Shown one piece after another: positions 41,599 to 51,217 of a DNA stretch of 64,000 nt. The notes under the pieces are model-generated. The model ran no database searches and was not told the DNA's origin. It saw only the letters and a program-made list of their open reading frames with translations. A program made the translations under genes and the position numbers. The stretch is from assembly GCA_963792385.1 (NCBI GenBank), contig CAWBVZ010000001.1, positions 186,001-250,000 on the forward strand, in the 5' to 3' direction. Position 1 is the stretch's first letter. Every line of letters starts with the position of its first letter. Origin of the DNA: DASSUW01 sp963792385. Lineage in GTDB: Bacteria; Actinomycetota; Thermoleophilia; Solirubrobacterales; Solirubrobacteraceae.

Positions 41599-43342
41599 TT
41601 ATGCGCGCGCGCCCGGCCCCATCACGGCCTCGTGCTCAGCCTCCAGGCCGAGCCCGAGACCTTCCGGCGCGTGCATCGCCAGCAGCTCGGCGTCCGCCGT
41701 GCGGCGGCCGCCGCGGTCGTGCAGCGAGACGAGCACCATGACGGCGAACGCGATCGGCACCGAGATCACCGCCGGCTGCGTGAGCAGCGCGTCGACCGTC
41801 GGGTGGCCGCCTTCGAGCGCCAGGCCGGCGAAGATCAGCCCGGTCGCGATCACGGCGCCGGCCACCAGCCCGCTGCGCCGCTCCGCGCGCGGTCAGCCCC
41901 TCCCACCAGATCCCGAGCAGCAGCAGCGGGCAGAACGTGCTCGCCGCGAGCGCGAACGCCCAGCCGACGAGCACCGAGATGTCGAGCCCGCGGGCGACGA
42001 GCGCGAGCGCGACCGGCGCGAGCACGCCGAGCAGCGCGGCCAGCCGGAACCGCCGCCGCCGCGCCGCCACGTGCGCCGGCCCGCGCCGCCAGAGGTCGAA
42101 CGAGATCGTGCCCGGCGACCGACACCATCAGGCCGGACGCGGTCGACATGAAGGCGGCGAACGCGCCCGCCGCGACCAGCGCGCCGAGGATCTCGCCCGG
42201 CAGGCCCGGCCACGCCGCCTCCGGCAGCGCGCAGCACGACCGAGTCGGTCTCGCCGGTCAGGTACAGCTCCGGCACGAGCACGCGGCCGAGCGCGCCGTA
42301 GACGACCGGGAACGCGTAGAACGCTGCCAGCAGGCCGAGCACGCGCACGGTCGTGCGCCGCGCCGCCGGGCCGTCCGGGTTCGTGTAGAAGCGGACGAGG
42401 ATGTGCGGCAGGCCCATCGTGCCGAGGAACGTGGCCAGCAGCAGCGAGTAGACGAACACCGGCGACGAATCGCCGGACGCGGTCGACCGGCCGCGCCCAC
42501 TCCTCGCCGGTCTGCGCGTCGATGCCGTCGGCCACCGGCACGACGGCGCCCGGCGGCAGCTCGACCGTGCCGGCCGGCAGCGTGACCTCCTCGCCCGCGG
42601 CGGCGTGCGCGGGCTCGCCGCCGGCGACGTAGTCCGTCGCCTCCGGGAACGTGACCGGCTGCGGCGCGTCGAGCGTGACCTCGAGGCCGGCCGCCGGCGC
42701 CTGCGGGAGCTCGCGCCCGAACATCGCCGCGCGCTCGGGCAGCCCGCCGAGGTGGATCAGCAGCAGGCAGGCGGGGAGCGCGATCGCGAACGTCTTCATC
42801 CAGTACTGGAACGCCTGCACGTAGGTGATCCCGCGCATGCCGCCTGACGCGACGTTCAGCGCGACCACGGCGCCGACCGCGACGACGCCGACCCAGTACG
42901 GCGCGCCGGTGACCTCGCCCAGCGTGAGCCCGGCGCCCTTGAGCTGCGGCACGAGGTAGAAGCCGGCGATGCCGAGCACGACGAACGCGGCCAGCACGCG
43001 CAGGCGCGGCGAGCCGAGCCGCGCCTCGGCGAAGTCGGAGATCGTGTAGGCGCCGAAGCGCCGGAGCGGCGCGGCCACGAACAGCAGCAGCGCGAGGTAC
43101 CCGGCCGTGAACCCGAGCGGCAGCCACAGCGCGCCGCTGCCGAGCTTCATCTGCAGGCCCGCGATGCCCAGGAACGAGGCCGCCGACAGGTACTCGCCCG
43201 AGATCGCCGCCGCGTTCCACCACGGCGTGATCGCGCGCGACGCGACGAAGAGGTCCGACGTGGTGCGAGCGAGGCGGACGCCGTAGAGGCCGAGCCCGAC
43301 CGTCGCGCCGGTGACGGCGAGGATCGCCCCGAGCGCGATCAC
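41599..43342 (-). pseudogene. Sodium/solute symporter (SSS, ActP-like), frameshifted
   Basis: From GTG 43342 the frame gives ALGAILAVTGATVGLGLYGV, ARTTSDLFVASRAITPWWNA and AISGEYLSAASFLGIAGLQM, the SSS signature also seen in the intact ActP at 46117. Later segments in other frames include LLATFLGTMGLPHILVRFYT, FAAFMSTASGLMVSVAG and ISVLVGWAFALAASTFCPLL. Frame breaks lie near 42485, 42235, 42118 and 41890. A monocarboxylate substrate is inferred from the similarity to ActP. The GTG overlaps the stop of the small membrane-protein gene at 43339 (GTGA). As for its downstream neighbour, real decay versus consensus error is open. Confidence 0.78.
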
Positions 43343-43650
43343 GGCGGCTCGACGAGGTCGCGGAAGGACTCCTCGAGCGCCGCCGCGCGGCGCGCGTAGA
43401 GGGCGGCGATCGCGATGAACAGCGGGAACGGCGGCCACGCGATGATCACGATCGGCAGCGGCACGCCGAGCACGAACACGTCCTGCAGGCCGGGGAGGAG
43501 CAGCAGTGCCAGCGGCAGCGCCCCGATGATCCCGCCGAACGCCACCAGCGCCACCGTGCTGAGGCCGAGCTGGGCGCGGATCAGCCGCCGCAGGTACAGG
43601 CCGCCGTGGGCGGTCGCCTCCGCCAGCTCGTCGCGCGGCGTGCGCCTCAC
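43339..43650 (-). CDS. Small membrane protein, DUF485-like symporter partner
   Basis: 103 residues from a GTG. Two membrane helices, LSTVALVAFGGIIGALPLAL (about residues 30-50) and PLPIVIIAWPPFPLFIAIAA (about 64-84), are followed by a cytoplasmic tail (RRAAALEESFRDLVEPP). The position directly before a sodium/solute symporter gene, with GTGA overlap, matches the DUF485/DUF4212 proteins that accompany such carriers. It mirrors the DUF485-ActP pair at 45740-47721. The family assignment rests mainly on context. Confidence 0.7.
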   Translation of the reverse strand: MRRTPRDELAEATAHGGLYLRRLIRAQLGLSTVALVAFGGIIGALPLALLLLPGLQDVFVLGVPLPIVIIAWPPFPLFIAIAALYARRAAALEESFRDLVEPP

Positions 43651-43689
43651 CCTGAATCCACCGATCCCCGCGGCGCCTCGCTCACCGGT

Positions 43690-44412
43690 TCACACGCCCA
43701 GCTTCCGCCGCAGCTCGCCCACCTGGCGGCGCGCGATCGGCACCTCGGCGCCGTCCGCCATCACGAGCACGGCGGTGCCGTTCAGGCGCGGGCGCACCTC
43801 GACGGCGCGCCGCAGGTTCACGACGAAGCCGCGGTGGACGCGCACGAAGCCGTGACCGGCCCAGCGCTCCTCGAGGTCCGACAGCGGTGCCCGCACGAGG
43901 AAGCGACCTTCGGTGCTCGCCACCCGCACGTAGTCGCCGTGGGCCTGCAGGTACAGGATCGACGAGCGCGCGAGCAGCCGCGTGCCGCCGCCGCGCAGCG
44001 GGGTGACCGGGAACGTCTCGTCGTCCTGCGGGGCCGCCGGCTCGGCCGGGGCCGCCCGCCGCGCCACGCGCTCGATCGCCTCGTCCAGCCGCGTGCGCGA
44101 GACCGGCTTGACGAGGTAGTCGAGCGCGGCGAGCTCGAACGCGTCGACGGCCGCGTCGTCGAACGCCGACACGAACACGACGGCCGGCGGGCGCTCGAAC
44201 CGCCGCAGCACGCGCGCGAGTTCGAGCCCGCCGAGCCCCGGCATCCGCACGTCGAGGAACACGGCGTCGATCGCCGCGCCGTCGCCGAGCGCCACGAGCG
44301 CCTCCTCGGCCGAGGCGGCCGCGTCCACGCGCTCGACCGCGGGCGAGGCCTCGAGCATGCGCACGAGGTCCTCGAGCGCGGGCAGCTCGTCGTCGACGGC
44401 CAGCAATCTCAA
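43690..44412 (-). CDS. LytTR-family response regulator
   Basis: 240 residues. The receiver domain begins RLLAVDDELPALEDLVRMLE, with the phospho-acceptor Asp near residue 54 in AVFLDVRMPGLGG and Lys in LDYLVKPVSRTRLDEAI. The C-terminal LytTR DNA-binding domain (about residues 135-240) has SSILYLQAHGDYVRVAST and FVRVHRGFVVNLRRAVEVRP. The TTG start overlaps the stop of the kinase gene (TTGA), so the pair is translationally coupled. It is the likely binder of the direct repeats at 45617-45648. Confidence 0.93.
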   Translation of the reverse strand: MRLLAVDDELPALEDLVRMLEASPAVERVDAAASAEEALVALGDGAAIDAVFLDVRMPGLGGLELARVLRRFERPPAVVFVSAFDDAAVDAFELAALDYLVKPVSRTRLDEAIERVARRAAPAEPAAPQDDETFPVTPLRGGGTRLLARSSILYLQAHGDYVRVASTEGRFLVRAPLSDLEERWAGHGFVRVHRGFVVNLRRAVEVRPRLNGTAVLVMADGAEVPIARRQVGELRRKLGV

Positions 44413-45602
44413 GCCGCGCGCACCCCAGCCCGGAACTTCGGCAGCGTCATGACGACTGTGGTTCCCCGTCCGGCGCCGGACTCCACCTGAAGCCCGTAGC
44501 CCTCGCCGAAGGTCGAGAGCAGCCGGCCGTGCACGTTGCCCAGCCCGATCCCCGGCCCCGCTCCCGCGAGCGCCGCGCGGGCGCGCTCCGGGTCGATGCC
44601 CGCGCCGTCGTCGGACACGCGCAGCGCGACGTCGTTGCCGAGGTCGATCCCCTCGATCGAGACGAGCCCGCCCTCGGCCTGGCGCTCGACCCCATGACGC
44701 ACCGCGTTCTCCACCAGCGGCTGCAGCGAGAGCACCGGCAGCACGGCCTGCAGGACCTCGGGATCGACCTGCACGCGGACCGTCAACCGGTCCCCGAAGC
44801 GCGCCTGCTCGAGCCGCAGGTACTTCTCCACGTAGCGCAGCTCGTCGGCCACCGTCACGTACGCGCGCTGGCGCGCGAACGCGTAGCGGATGAACTCGGC
44901 GAACTCGGTCAGCAGCTCGCGCGCCTCCTCCGGGCGCGAGTGGATGAACGACGCGACCGCCGCGAGCGCGTTGTAGATGAAGTGCGGGGAGATCTGCGCC
45001 CGCAGCGCCCGCAGCTCGGCGCGCGCGAGCCGCTCGCCCTGCGCCTCCATCTCCGACAGCTCGACCATCGCCGAGACGAGCGCGGCGACCTCGCCGACGA
45101 CGCGCGTCTCCTCCAGCCGCAGCCGGCCCGGCCGGTCATACAGCGCGACGAGCGCGCCGACGCGGCGGTCGCGCACCACGAGCGGCGCGACGATCGCCGA
45201 TCGCAGCGGGCAGCCGGGCGCCTCGCAGTTCAGGCGCGGCTCCACGCGCACGCGGTCGTCGCGGACCTCGCCGGCGAGGCCGGCCAGCGGGTCGCCCGGG
45301 CGGTGGTGGCCGGAGCCCGCGCCGTCGAACGCCAGCAGTTGCTCGGTGTCGGCGAGCGCGACCGCGCTCGCCCCGGTGAGCATCCGCAGGTGCGGGGCGG
45401 CGGGCGGCGCGCTGCCGGCGCCGAGCCCGCGGCGCAGGTGCGGGAGCAGCGACGTGGTCGCGTGCACGGCGCTCTGCATCGCCGAGCTGGAGGGGTCCTG
45501 CACCCGCGGTGCGCGCACGAGACGCCAGCCCGCGGCCAGCGAGGCCGCAAGCGTCAGGCCCAGGAGCACTCCCAGTGCGACGTCCACCCTCGGGCCGAGC
45601 AT
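44409..45602 (-). CDS. LytS-type sensor histidine kinase with GAF-like domain
   Basis: 397 residues. One N-terminal membrane helix (VALGVLLGLTLAASLAAGWR) is followed by a GAF-like sensor with MLTGASAVALADTEQLLAFD, SAIVAPLVVRDRRVGALVAL and a CEAPGC motif. The His_kinase signature is RAQISPHFIYNALAAVASFI (His near residue 206) and the ATPase part has LVENAVRHGVERQ and VSDDGAGIDP. It lacks the five-helix LytS sensor, so the signal is probably sensed by the GAF-like part. It is divergent from the acetate operon. Confidence 0.92.
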   Translation of the reverse strand: MLGPRVDVALGVLLGLTLAASLAAGWRLVRAPRVQDPSSSAMQSAVHATTSLLPHLRRGLGAGSAPPAAPHLRMLTGASAVALADTEQLLAFDGAGSGHHRPGDPLAGLAGEVRDDRVRVEPRLNCEAPGCPLRSAIVAPLVVRDRRVGALVALYDRPGRLRLEETRVVGEVAALVSAMVELSEMEAQGERLARAELRALRAQISPHFIYNALAAVASFIHSRPEEARELLTEFAEFIRYAFARQRAYVTVADELRYVEKYLRLEQARFGDRLTVRVQVDPEVLQAVLPVLSLQPLVENAVRHGVERQAEGGLVSIEGIDLGNDVALRVSDDGAGIDPERARAALAGAGPGIGLGNVHGRLLSTFGEGYGLQVESGAGRGTTVVMTLPKFRAGVRAA

Positions 45603-45616
45603 AGATCCCAGCGGTT

Positions 45617-45648
45617 GCCGTTGGTCGCGCTCAAACCACCGTTCATCG
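45617..45648. promoter_or_regulatory. LytTR/AlgR-type direct repeats before the acetate operon
   Basis: GCCGTTGGTCG (45617-45627) and ACCGTTCATCG (45638-45648) are direct repeats exactly 21 bases apart, two helical turns. They fit the CCGTT-N-R-T core known for LytTR regulators such as AlgR (CCGTTCGTC) and VirR. They lie just upstream of the kinase gene, in the 137-base divergent region facing DUF485-actP-acs. Confidence 0.6.
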
Positions 45649-45739
45649 ATTAGATCGACCTTTGAGCGATTCCGCACAAGGAGATTCGGGAAAGGGGGAA
45701 CCATCTTCGCCGCATCGACCGATTGACGGGAGGAGAGGC

Positions 45740-46120
45740 ATGGGGGACCAGAGGTACGACTGGGAGCGCATCGAGCACTCGCCAGAGTTCCAGGAGCTCG
45801 TCCACAAGAGGCGCTCGTTCGTGCTGCCTGCGACGGTGTTCTTCCTCAGCTACTACATGGGATTCATCCTGCTCTGCGGCTACGCCGAGGACTTCATGGC
45901 GTCGTCGGTCTACGAGGGCCTGACGGTCGGCTACTGCCTCGCGCTGACGCAGTTCCTGATGGTCTTCGTGCTGGGGATCCTGTATCTGCGCAAGGCTGAC
46001 CGCGACTACGATCCGCTCGCGCTGAAGGTCGTCGACATGGCAGAGGGTGGGGACTTCGCGGAGGCGCCCGGTGGGCGCTTCGAGCGTGAGACCAGCGCAA
46101 CGCCGGAGACGACGCGATGA
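45740..46120 (+). CDS. DUF485 membrane protein, partner of the acetate symporter
   Basis: 126 residues from ATG 45740 behind a strong Shine-Dalgarno (GGGAGGAG). The N-terminus YDWERIEHSPEFQELVHKRR and FVLPATVFFLSYYMGFILLC are the DUF485 signature. A second helix is LTQFLMVFVLGILYL, with the tail RKADRDYDPLA. In many bacteria this gene precedes actP (E. coli yjcH). Here its stop overlaps the actP start (ATGA). Confidence 0.92.
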   Translation: MGDQRYDWERIEHSPEFQELVHKRRSFVLPATVFFLSYYMGFILLCGYAEDFMASSVYEGLTVGYCLALTQFLMVFVLGILYLRKADRDYDPLALKVVDMAEGGDFAEAPGGRFERETSATPETTR

Positions 46121-47721
46121 CCCTCCTCGCCGCCATCAACGTCGAGGCGGTCGTGATCTTCGCGATCGTCCTCTCGATCACACTCGGCGTCACCTACTGG
46201 GCATCCAAGCGCGCCACCACCGCCGTCGGGTTCTACGCCGCCGGCCGCCAGATCACCGGCGTCCAGAACGGCCTGGCGATCTCCGGCGACTACCTCTCGG
46301 CCGCATCGTTCCTGGGCATCGCCGGCCTGATCTTCATCTACGGGTTCGACGGGTTCCTGTACTCGATCGGATTCCTCGTCGCGTTCCTGACCGTGATGTT
46401 CCTGCTCGCAGAGCGCATGCGGAACGCCGGCAAGTTCACGATCGCCGACGTCCTCGCCTTCCGGCTGCAGGCGCGGCCGGCGCGTACCGCGGCGGCGATC
46501 GGCACGCTCGCCGTGGTCGCGTTCTACCTGATCGCCCAGATGGTCGGCGCCGGTGTGCTGATCCAGGCGCTCGTCGGGATCGACTTCAGCCTGGCGGTGG
46601 TCCTGACCGGAACCTTCATGCTCTGCTACGTCGTTTTCGGCGGCATGGTCGCCACGACGTGGGTGCAGATCATCAAGGCGATCCTGCTGATGACCGGCAT
46701 CGCCGTGATGTCGATCTTCGTGCTCGGCAAGGTCGGCTTCAACCCGATCGAGCTCTTCAACCGGGCGGAGGCGAACACCACCGCGGAGTCGACATTCTCG
46801 CTCGGTCCGGGCACGTTCCTGGCCTCGCCGATCGACACTGTCTCGCTCGGGCTCGCGCTCGTGCTCGGCACGGCCGGCCTGCCGCACATCCTGATGCGGT
46901 TCTTCACCGTGCCAAACGCCAAGGCGGCGCGCAGCTCGGTGGTGTGGGCGATGTTCCTGATCGGCTTCTTCTACCTGCTGACCACGTTCATCGGCTTCGG
47001 CGCCCGGGCGTTCCTGGGTGAGGCGGGCGTGGAGGCGGCCGGCACCGGCGGCAACCTGGCGGCGCCGAACCTCGCGGCCTTCCTGGGCGGCGGCGAGGGC
47101 ACGTTCGGCGGCGACCTGTTCCTCGCCGTGATCGCCGGCGTCGCCTTCGCGACGATCCTCGCCGTGGTCGCCGGCCTGGTGCTCTCGGCCTCGGCGGCCG
47201 TGGCCCACGACGTGTGGTCGAACATCGTGCGCAAGGGTCAGGACTCCGAGAAGGAGGAAGTCTGGGTCGCCAAGATCGCGGCGATCTCGATCGGCGCCAT
47301 CGCCATCATCGTCGCGGTGATCGGCGGATCTGGCCTGAACGTCTCGTTCATGGTGGGCCTCGCCTTCGCGGTCGCCGCGTCGGCGAACTTCCCTGCCCTG
47401 CTGATGGCGCTCACGTGGCGGCGCTTCAACACCACGGGCGCCGTGACCGGCGTGCTGTTCGGCGTGATCAGCTCGATCGCGCTCGTGATCGTCTCGCCGA
47501 AGGTGTGGCCCGGGGCCGACACGGTCACCGGCTCGCCGGTCGGGTGGGACCTCGCCAACCCGGGCATCGTCTCGATCCCGCTCGGGTTCATCGGCTGCTG
47601 GCTCGGCACGATGCTGAGCCGCGAGCGCGAGACCGAGCACACCTTCCACGAGCTGTACGTCCGGTCGGAGACCGGGCTGGGCTCCGAGAAGTCCGAGCAG
47701 GTGCTCGTCGAGACGCACTAG
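46117..47721 (+). CDS. actP: Cation/acetate symporter
   Basis: 534 residues, the full length of ActP. Thirteen or so membrane helices of the SSS family are visible. The signature YWASKRATTAVGFYAAGRQI with NGLAISGDYLSAASFLGIAG, then AGLPHILMRFFTVPNAKAAR and FATILAVVAGLVLSASAAVA are typical. It imports acetate and other short carboxylates with sodium or protons. It lies between DUF485 (ATGA overlap) and acs, so uptake and activation of acetate are encoded together. Control by the neighbouring LytTR system is inferred. Confidence 0.95.
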   Translation: MTLLAAINVEAVVIFAIVLSITLGVTYWASKRATTAVGFYAAGRQITGVQNGLAISGDYLSAASFLGIAGLIFIYGFDGFLYSIGFLVAFLTVMFLLAERMRNAGKFTIADVLAFRLQARPARTAAAIGTLAVVAFYLIAQMVGAGVLIQALVGIDFSLAVVLTGTFMLCYVVFGGMVATTWVQIIKAILLMTGIAVMSIFVLGKVGFNPIELFNRAEANTTAESTFSLGPGTFLASPIDTVSLGLALVLGTAGLPHILMRFFTVPNAKAARSSVVWAMFLIGFFYLLTTFIGFGARAFLGEAGVEAAGTGGNLAAPNLAAFLGGGEGTFGGDLFLAVIAGVAFATILAVVAGLVLSASAAVAHDVWSNIVRKGQDSEKEEVWVAKIAAISIGAIAIIVAVIGGSGLNVSFMVGLAFAVAASANFPALLMALTWRRFNTTGAVTGVLFGVISSIALVIVSPKVWPGADTVTGSPVGWDLANPGIVSIPLGFIGCWLGTMLSRERETEHTFHELYVRSETGLGSEKSEQVLVETH

Positions 47722-47740
47722 AGACGCAAGGGGTACACAA

Positions 47741-47772
47741 TGGGGGCGGCGGCCGCGCGGTCGCCGCCCCCA
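47741..47772 (+). terminator. Hairpin between actP and acs
   Basis: TGGGGGCGGCG (47741-47751) and CGCCGCCCCCA (47762-47772) form a perfect 11-pair stem with a 10-base loop, 19 bases after the actP stop and 33 bases before acs. No T-run follows. It may lower read-through into acs or stabilise the upstream mRNA. Confidence 0.4.
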
Positions 47773-47805
47773 GTCGTTGTCGGACAAAGAGAGAGGAGCG
47801 AGGGC

Positions 47806-49782
<1,977 letters not shown>

Positions 49783-49810
49783 CGTCGCACGGAGGTCGCC
49801 GCCGACACCA

Positions 49811-49832
49811 CCGTGGAGGGACACCTCCACGG
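49811..49832. terminator. Hairpin between acs and the convergent SDR gene
   Basis: CCGTGGAGG and CCTCCACGG make a perfect 9-pair stem with a 4-base loop (GACA). It is 28 bases after the acs stop and 36 bases past the SDR stop, so it could end transcription from both sides. It lacks a T-run. Confidence 0.5.
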
Positions 49833-49868
49833 ATGGGCGAAGCGGCGACCGGAGGGCGAAACCCTTAT

Positions 49869-50606
49869 TCAGCGAGCCGTCCAGCCGCAGTCCATCGAGA
49901 CGGCCGCGCCGGTGAAGGTGCGGCCGGTCGGGCCGAGCAGGAAGGCGACGACATCGGCGACCTCATCAGGCTCGATCAGCCGTTTGACCGCATGCGGCGC
50001 GAGAATGATCTCCTCGAGCGCCTGCTCCTCGGGCACGCCGTGGGCCTGCGCCTGCGCTGTGATCTGGTTCTCGACCAGTGGCGTGCGCACGTAGCCGGGG
50101 CAGACGGCAGCCGCCGTGATGCCCTGGTGGGCGCCCTCGAGCGCGAGTGTCTTCACGAGGCCGAGCACCCCGTGCTTGGCCGACACGTACGCGCTCTTGA
50201 ACGGCGACGCCACGAGCCCGTGCACGGAGGCGACGGCGACGAAGCGGCCGTCGCCGCTGTCGCGGAGTGCCGGCCACGCGGCGCGCGCGAGCAGGAACGG
50301 GCTCGTCAGGAGCAGGGCGATCATCGCGTCCCAGGTGTCCTCCGGGAACTCCTCGACCGGCGCGACGTGCTGGAAGCCGGCGTTCGGGATCACGGTGTCG
50401 AGCCGGCCGAACGCCGCGAGCGCCGCGTCGACGGCCGCGCGGTTGCCGTCGCGCGTGGTGAGGTCGGCGGCGAACGGCTCGCCAGGGCCGTCCGCGTCGG
50501 GCTCGAGGTCGACGGCGAGCACCTGCGCGCCGTCGCGCTCGAGCCGCGCGGCGATTGCGCGCCCGATCCCGCTCGCCGCCCCCGTGACCACGACCGCCCG
50601 GCTCAT
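49869..50606 (-). CDS. Short-chain dehydrogenase, 3-hydroxybutyrate dehydrogenase-like
   Basis: 245 residues. The Rossmann start VVVTGAASGIGRAIAARLER has the TGxxxGIG motif. The catalytic Ser and Tyr-x3-Lys are in VAVASVHGLVASPFKSAYVS with YVSAKHGVLGL. NAGFQHVAPVEEFPEDTWDA and the C-terminal QAQAHGVPEEQALEEIILAP with HAVKRLIEPDEVADVVAFL match D-3-hydroxybutyrate dehydrogenases (BdhA). The role in hydroxybutyrate use is therefore likely but not certain. The gene is followed by the acs terminator and lies 6 bases after the DUF1707 gene. Confidence 0.85.
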   Translation of the reverse strand: MSRAVVVTGAASGIGRAIAARLERDGAQVLAVDLEPDADGPGEPFAADLTTRDGNRAAVDAALAAFGRLDTVIPNAGFQHVAPVEEFPEDTWDAMIALLLTSPFLLARAAWPALRDSGDGRFVAVASVHGLVASPFKSAYVSAKHGVLGLVKTLALEGAHQGITAAAVCPGYVRTPLVENQITAQAQAHGVPEEQALEEIILAPHAVKRLIEPDEVADVVAFLLGPTGRTFTGAAVSMDCGWTAR

Positions 50607-50612
50607 GGCCCG

Positions 50613-51173
50613 TCAGTCTTCCAACTCGGCGAACGCGCGGCGGACCGGCAGCGGCGCCACGCCGCTCGCCACCATCGTCGTGCCGCGGTCCGTCTCGGCG
50701 AGGTCGATCGTGATCCGCTCGCGATCCTTGTGCATCAGCGCGAGCAGCCCGATCGGAAACGCGAACACGGCGACGAGGACGGTCCATGCCGGCCTGACCT
50801 CGCGCTCGAACCGCAGGCGGTCGTCGAACCGCTGGACGAGGTCGTACTCCCAGCGCTCGAGCGGCGGCGCGACATGCGCCATCAGCTCGGCCATCGTGGT
50901 CTTGACGTCCGTCGGCGCGTGCCAGCGGGAGGTAAAGCCGCGCGTGCCCGGTACCCGCGGCCGGTGACGGTTGATCGGTCGGTCCGGCGGGCGCAGGACC
51001 TCGGCCGGCAGATCGGCCTGGAGCGCCCCCAGTTCGCGCACGGTGGTCGCGGCATACGCGCGCTCGCTGCGCTCGTCGAGCTCGTCGATCGTCAGCCGAC
51101 CGGCCGCCGCGTGATGGCGCAGTGCGGCGACGGTCCGCTCACGGTCGGCGTCCGATGCGCGAAGGTCCGTCAC
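50613..51173 (-). CDS. DUF1707 protein with C-terminal membrane segment
   Basis: 186 residues from a GTG. The N-terminal DUF1707 domain is complete: LRASDADRERTVAALRHHAA, then AGRLTIDELDERSERAYAAT and TVRELGALQADLP (residues 3-60). Such domains are common at the N-terminus of actinobacterial membrane proteins. Near residues 135-155 there is one hydrophobic segment (PAWTVLVAVFAFPIGLLALM). The remaining part is not recognised. The gene starts 44 bases from the divergent acyl-CoA synthetase and is followed 6 bases later by the SDR gene. Confidence 0.82.
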   Translation of the reverse strand: MTDLRASDADRERTVAALRHHAAAGRLTIDELDERSERAYAATTVRELGALQADLPAEVLRPPDRPINRHRPRVPGTRGFTSRWHAPTDVKTTMAELMAHVAPPLERWEYDLVQRFDDRLRFEREVRPAWTVLVAVFAFPIGLLALMHKDRERITIDLAETDRGTTMVASGVAPLPVRRAFAELED

Positions 51174-51217
51174 ACCCGCAGTATCGTCATCTCGGGACGT
51201 CGGTCGAGGGAGGAGCG

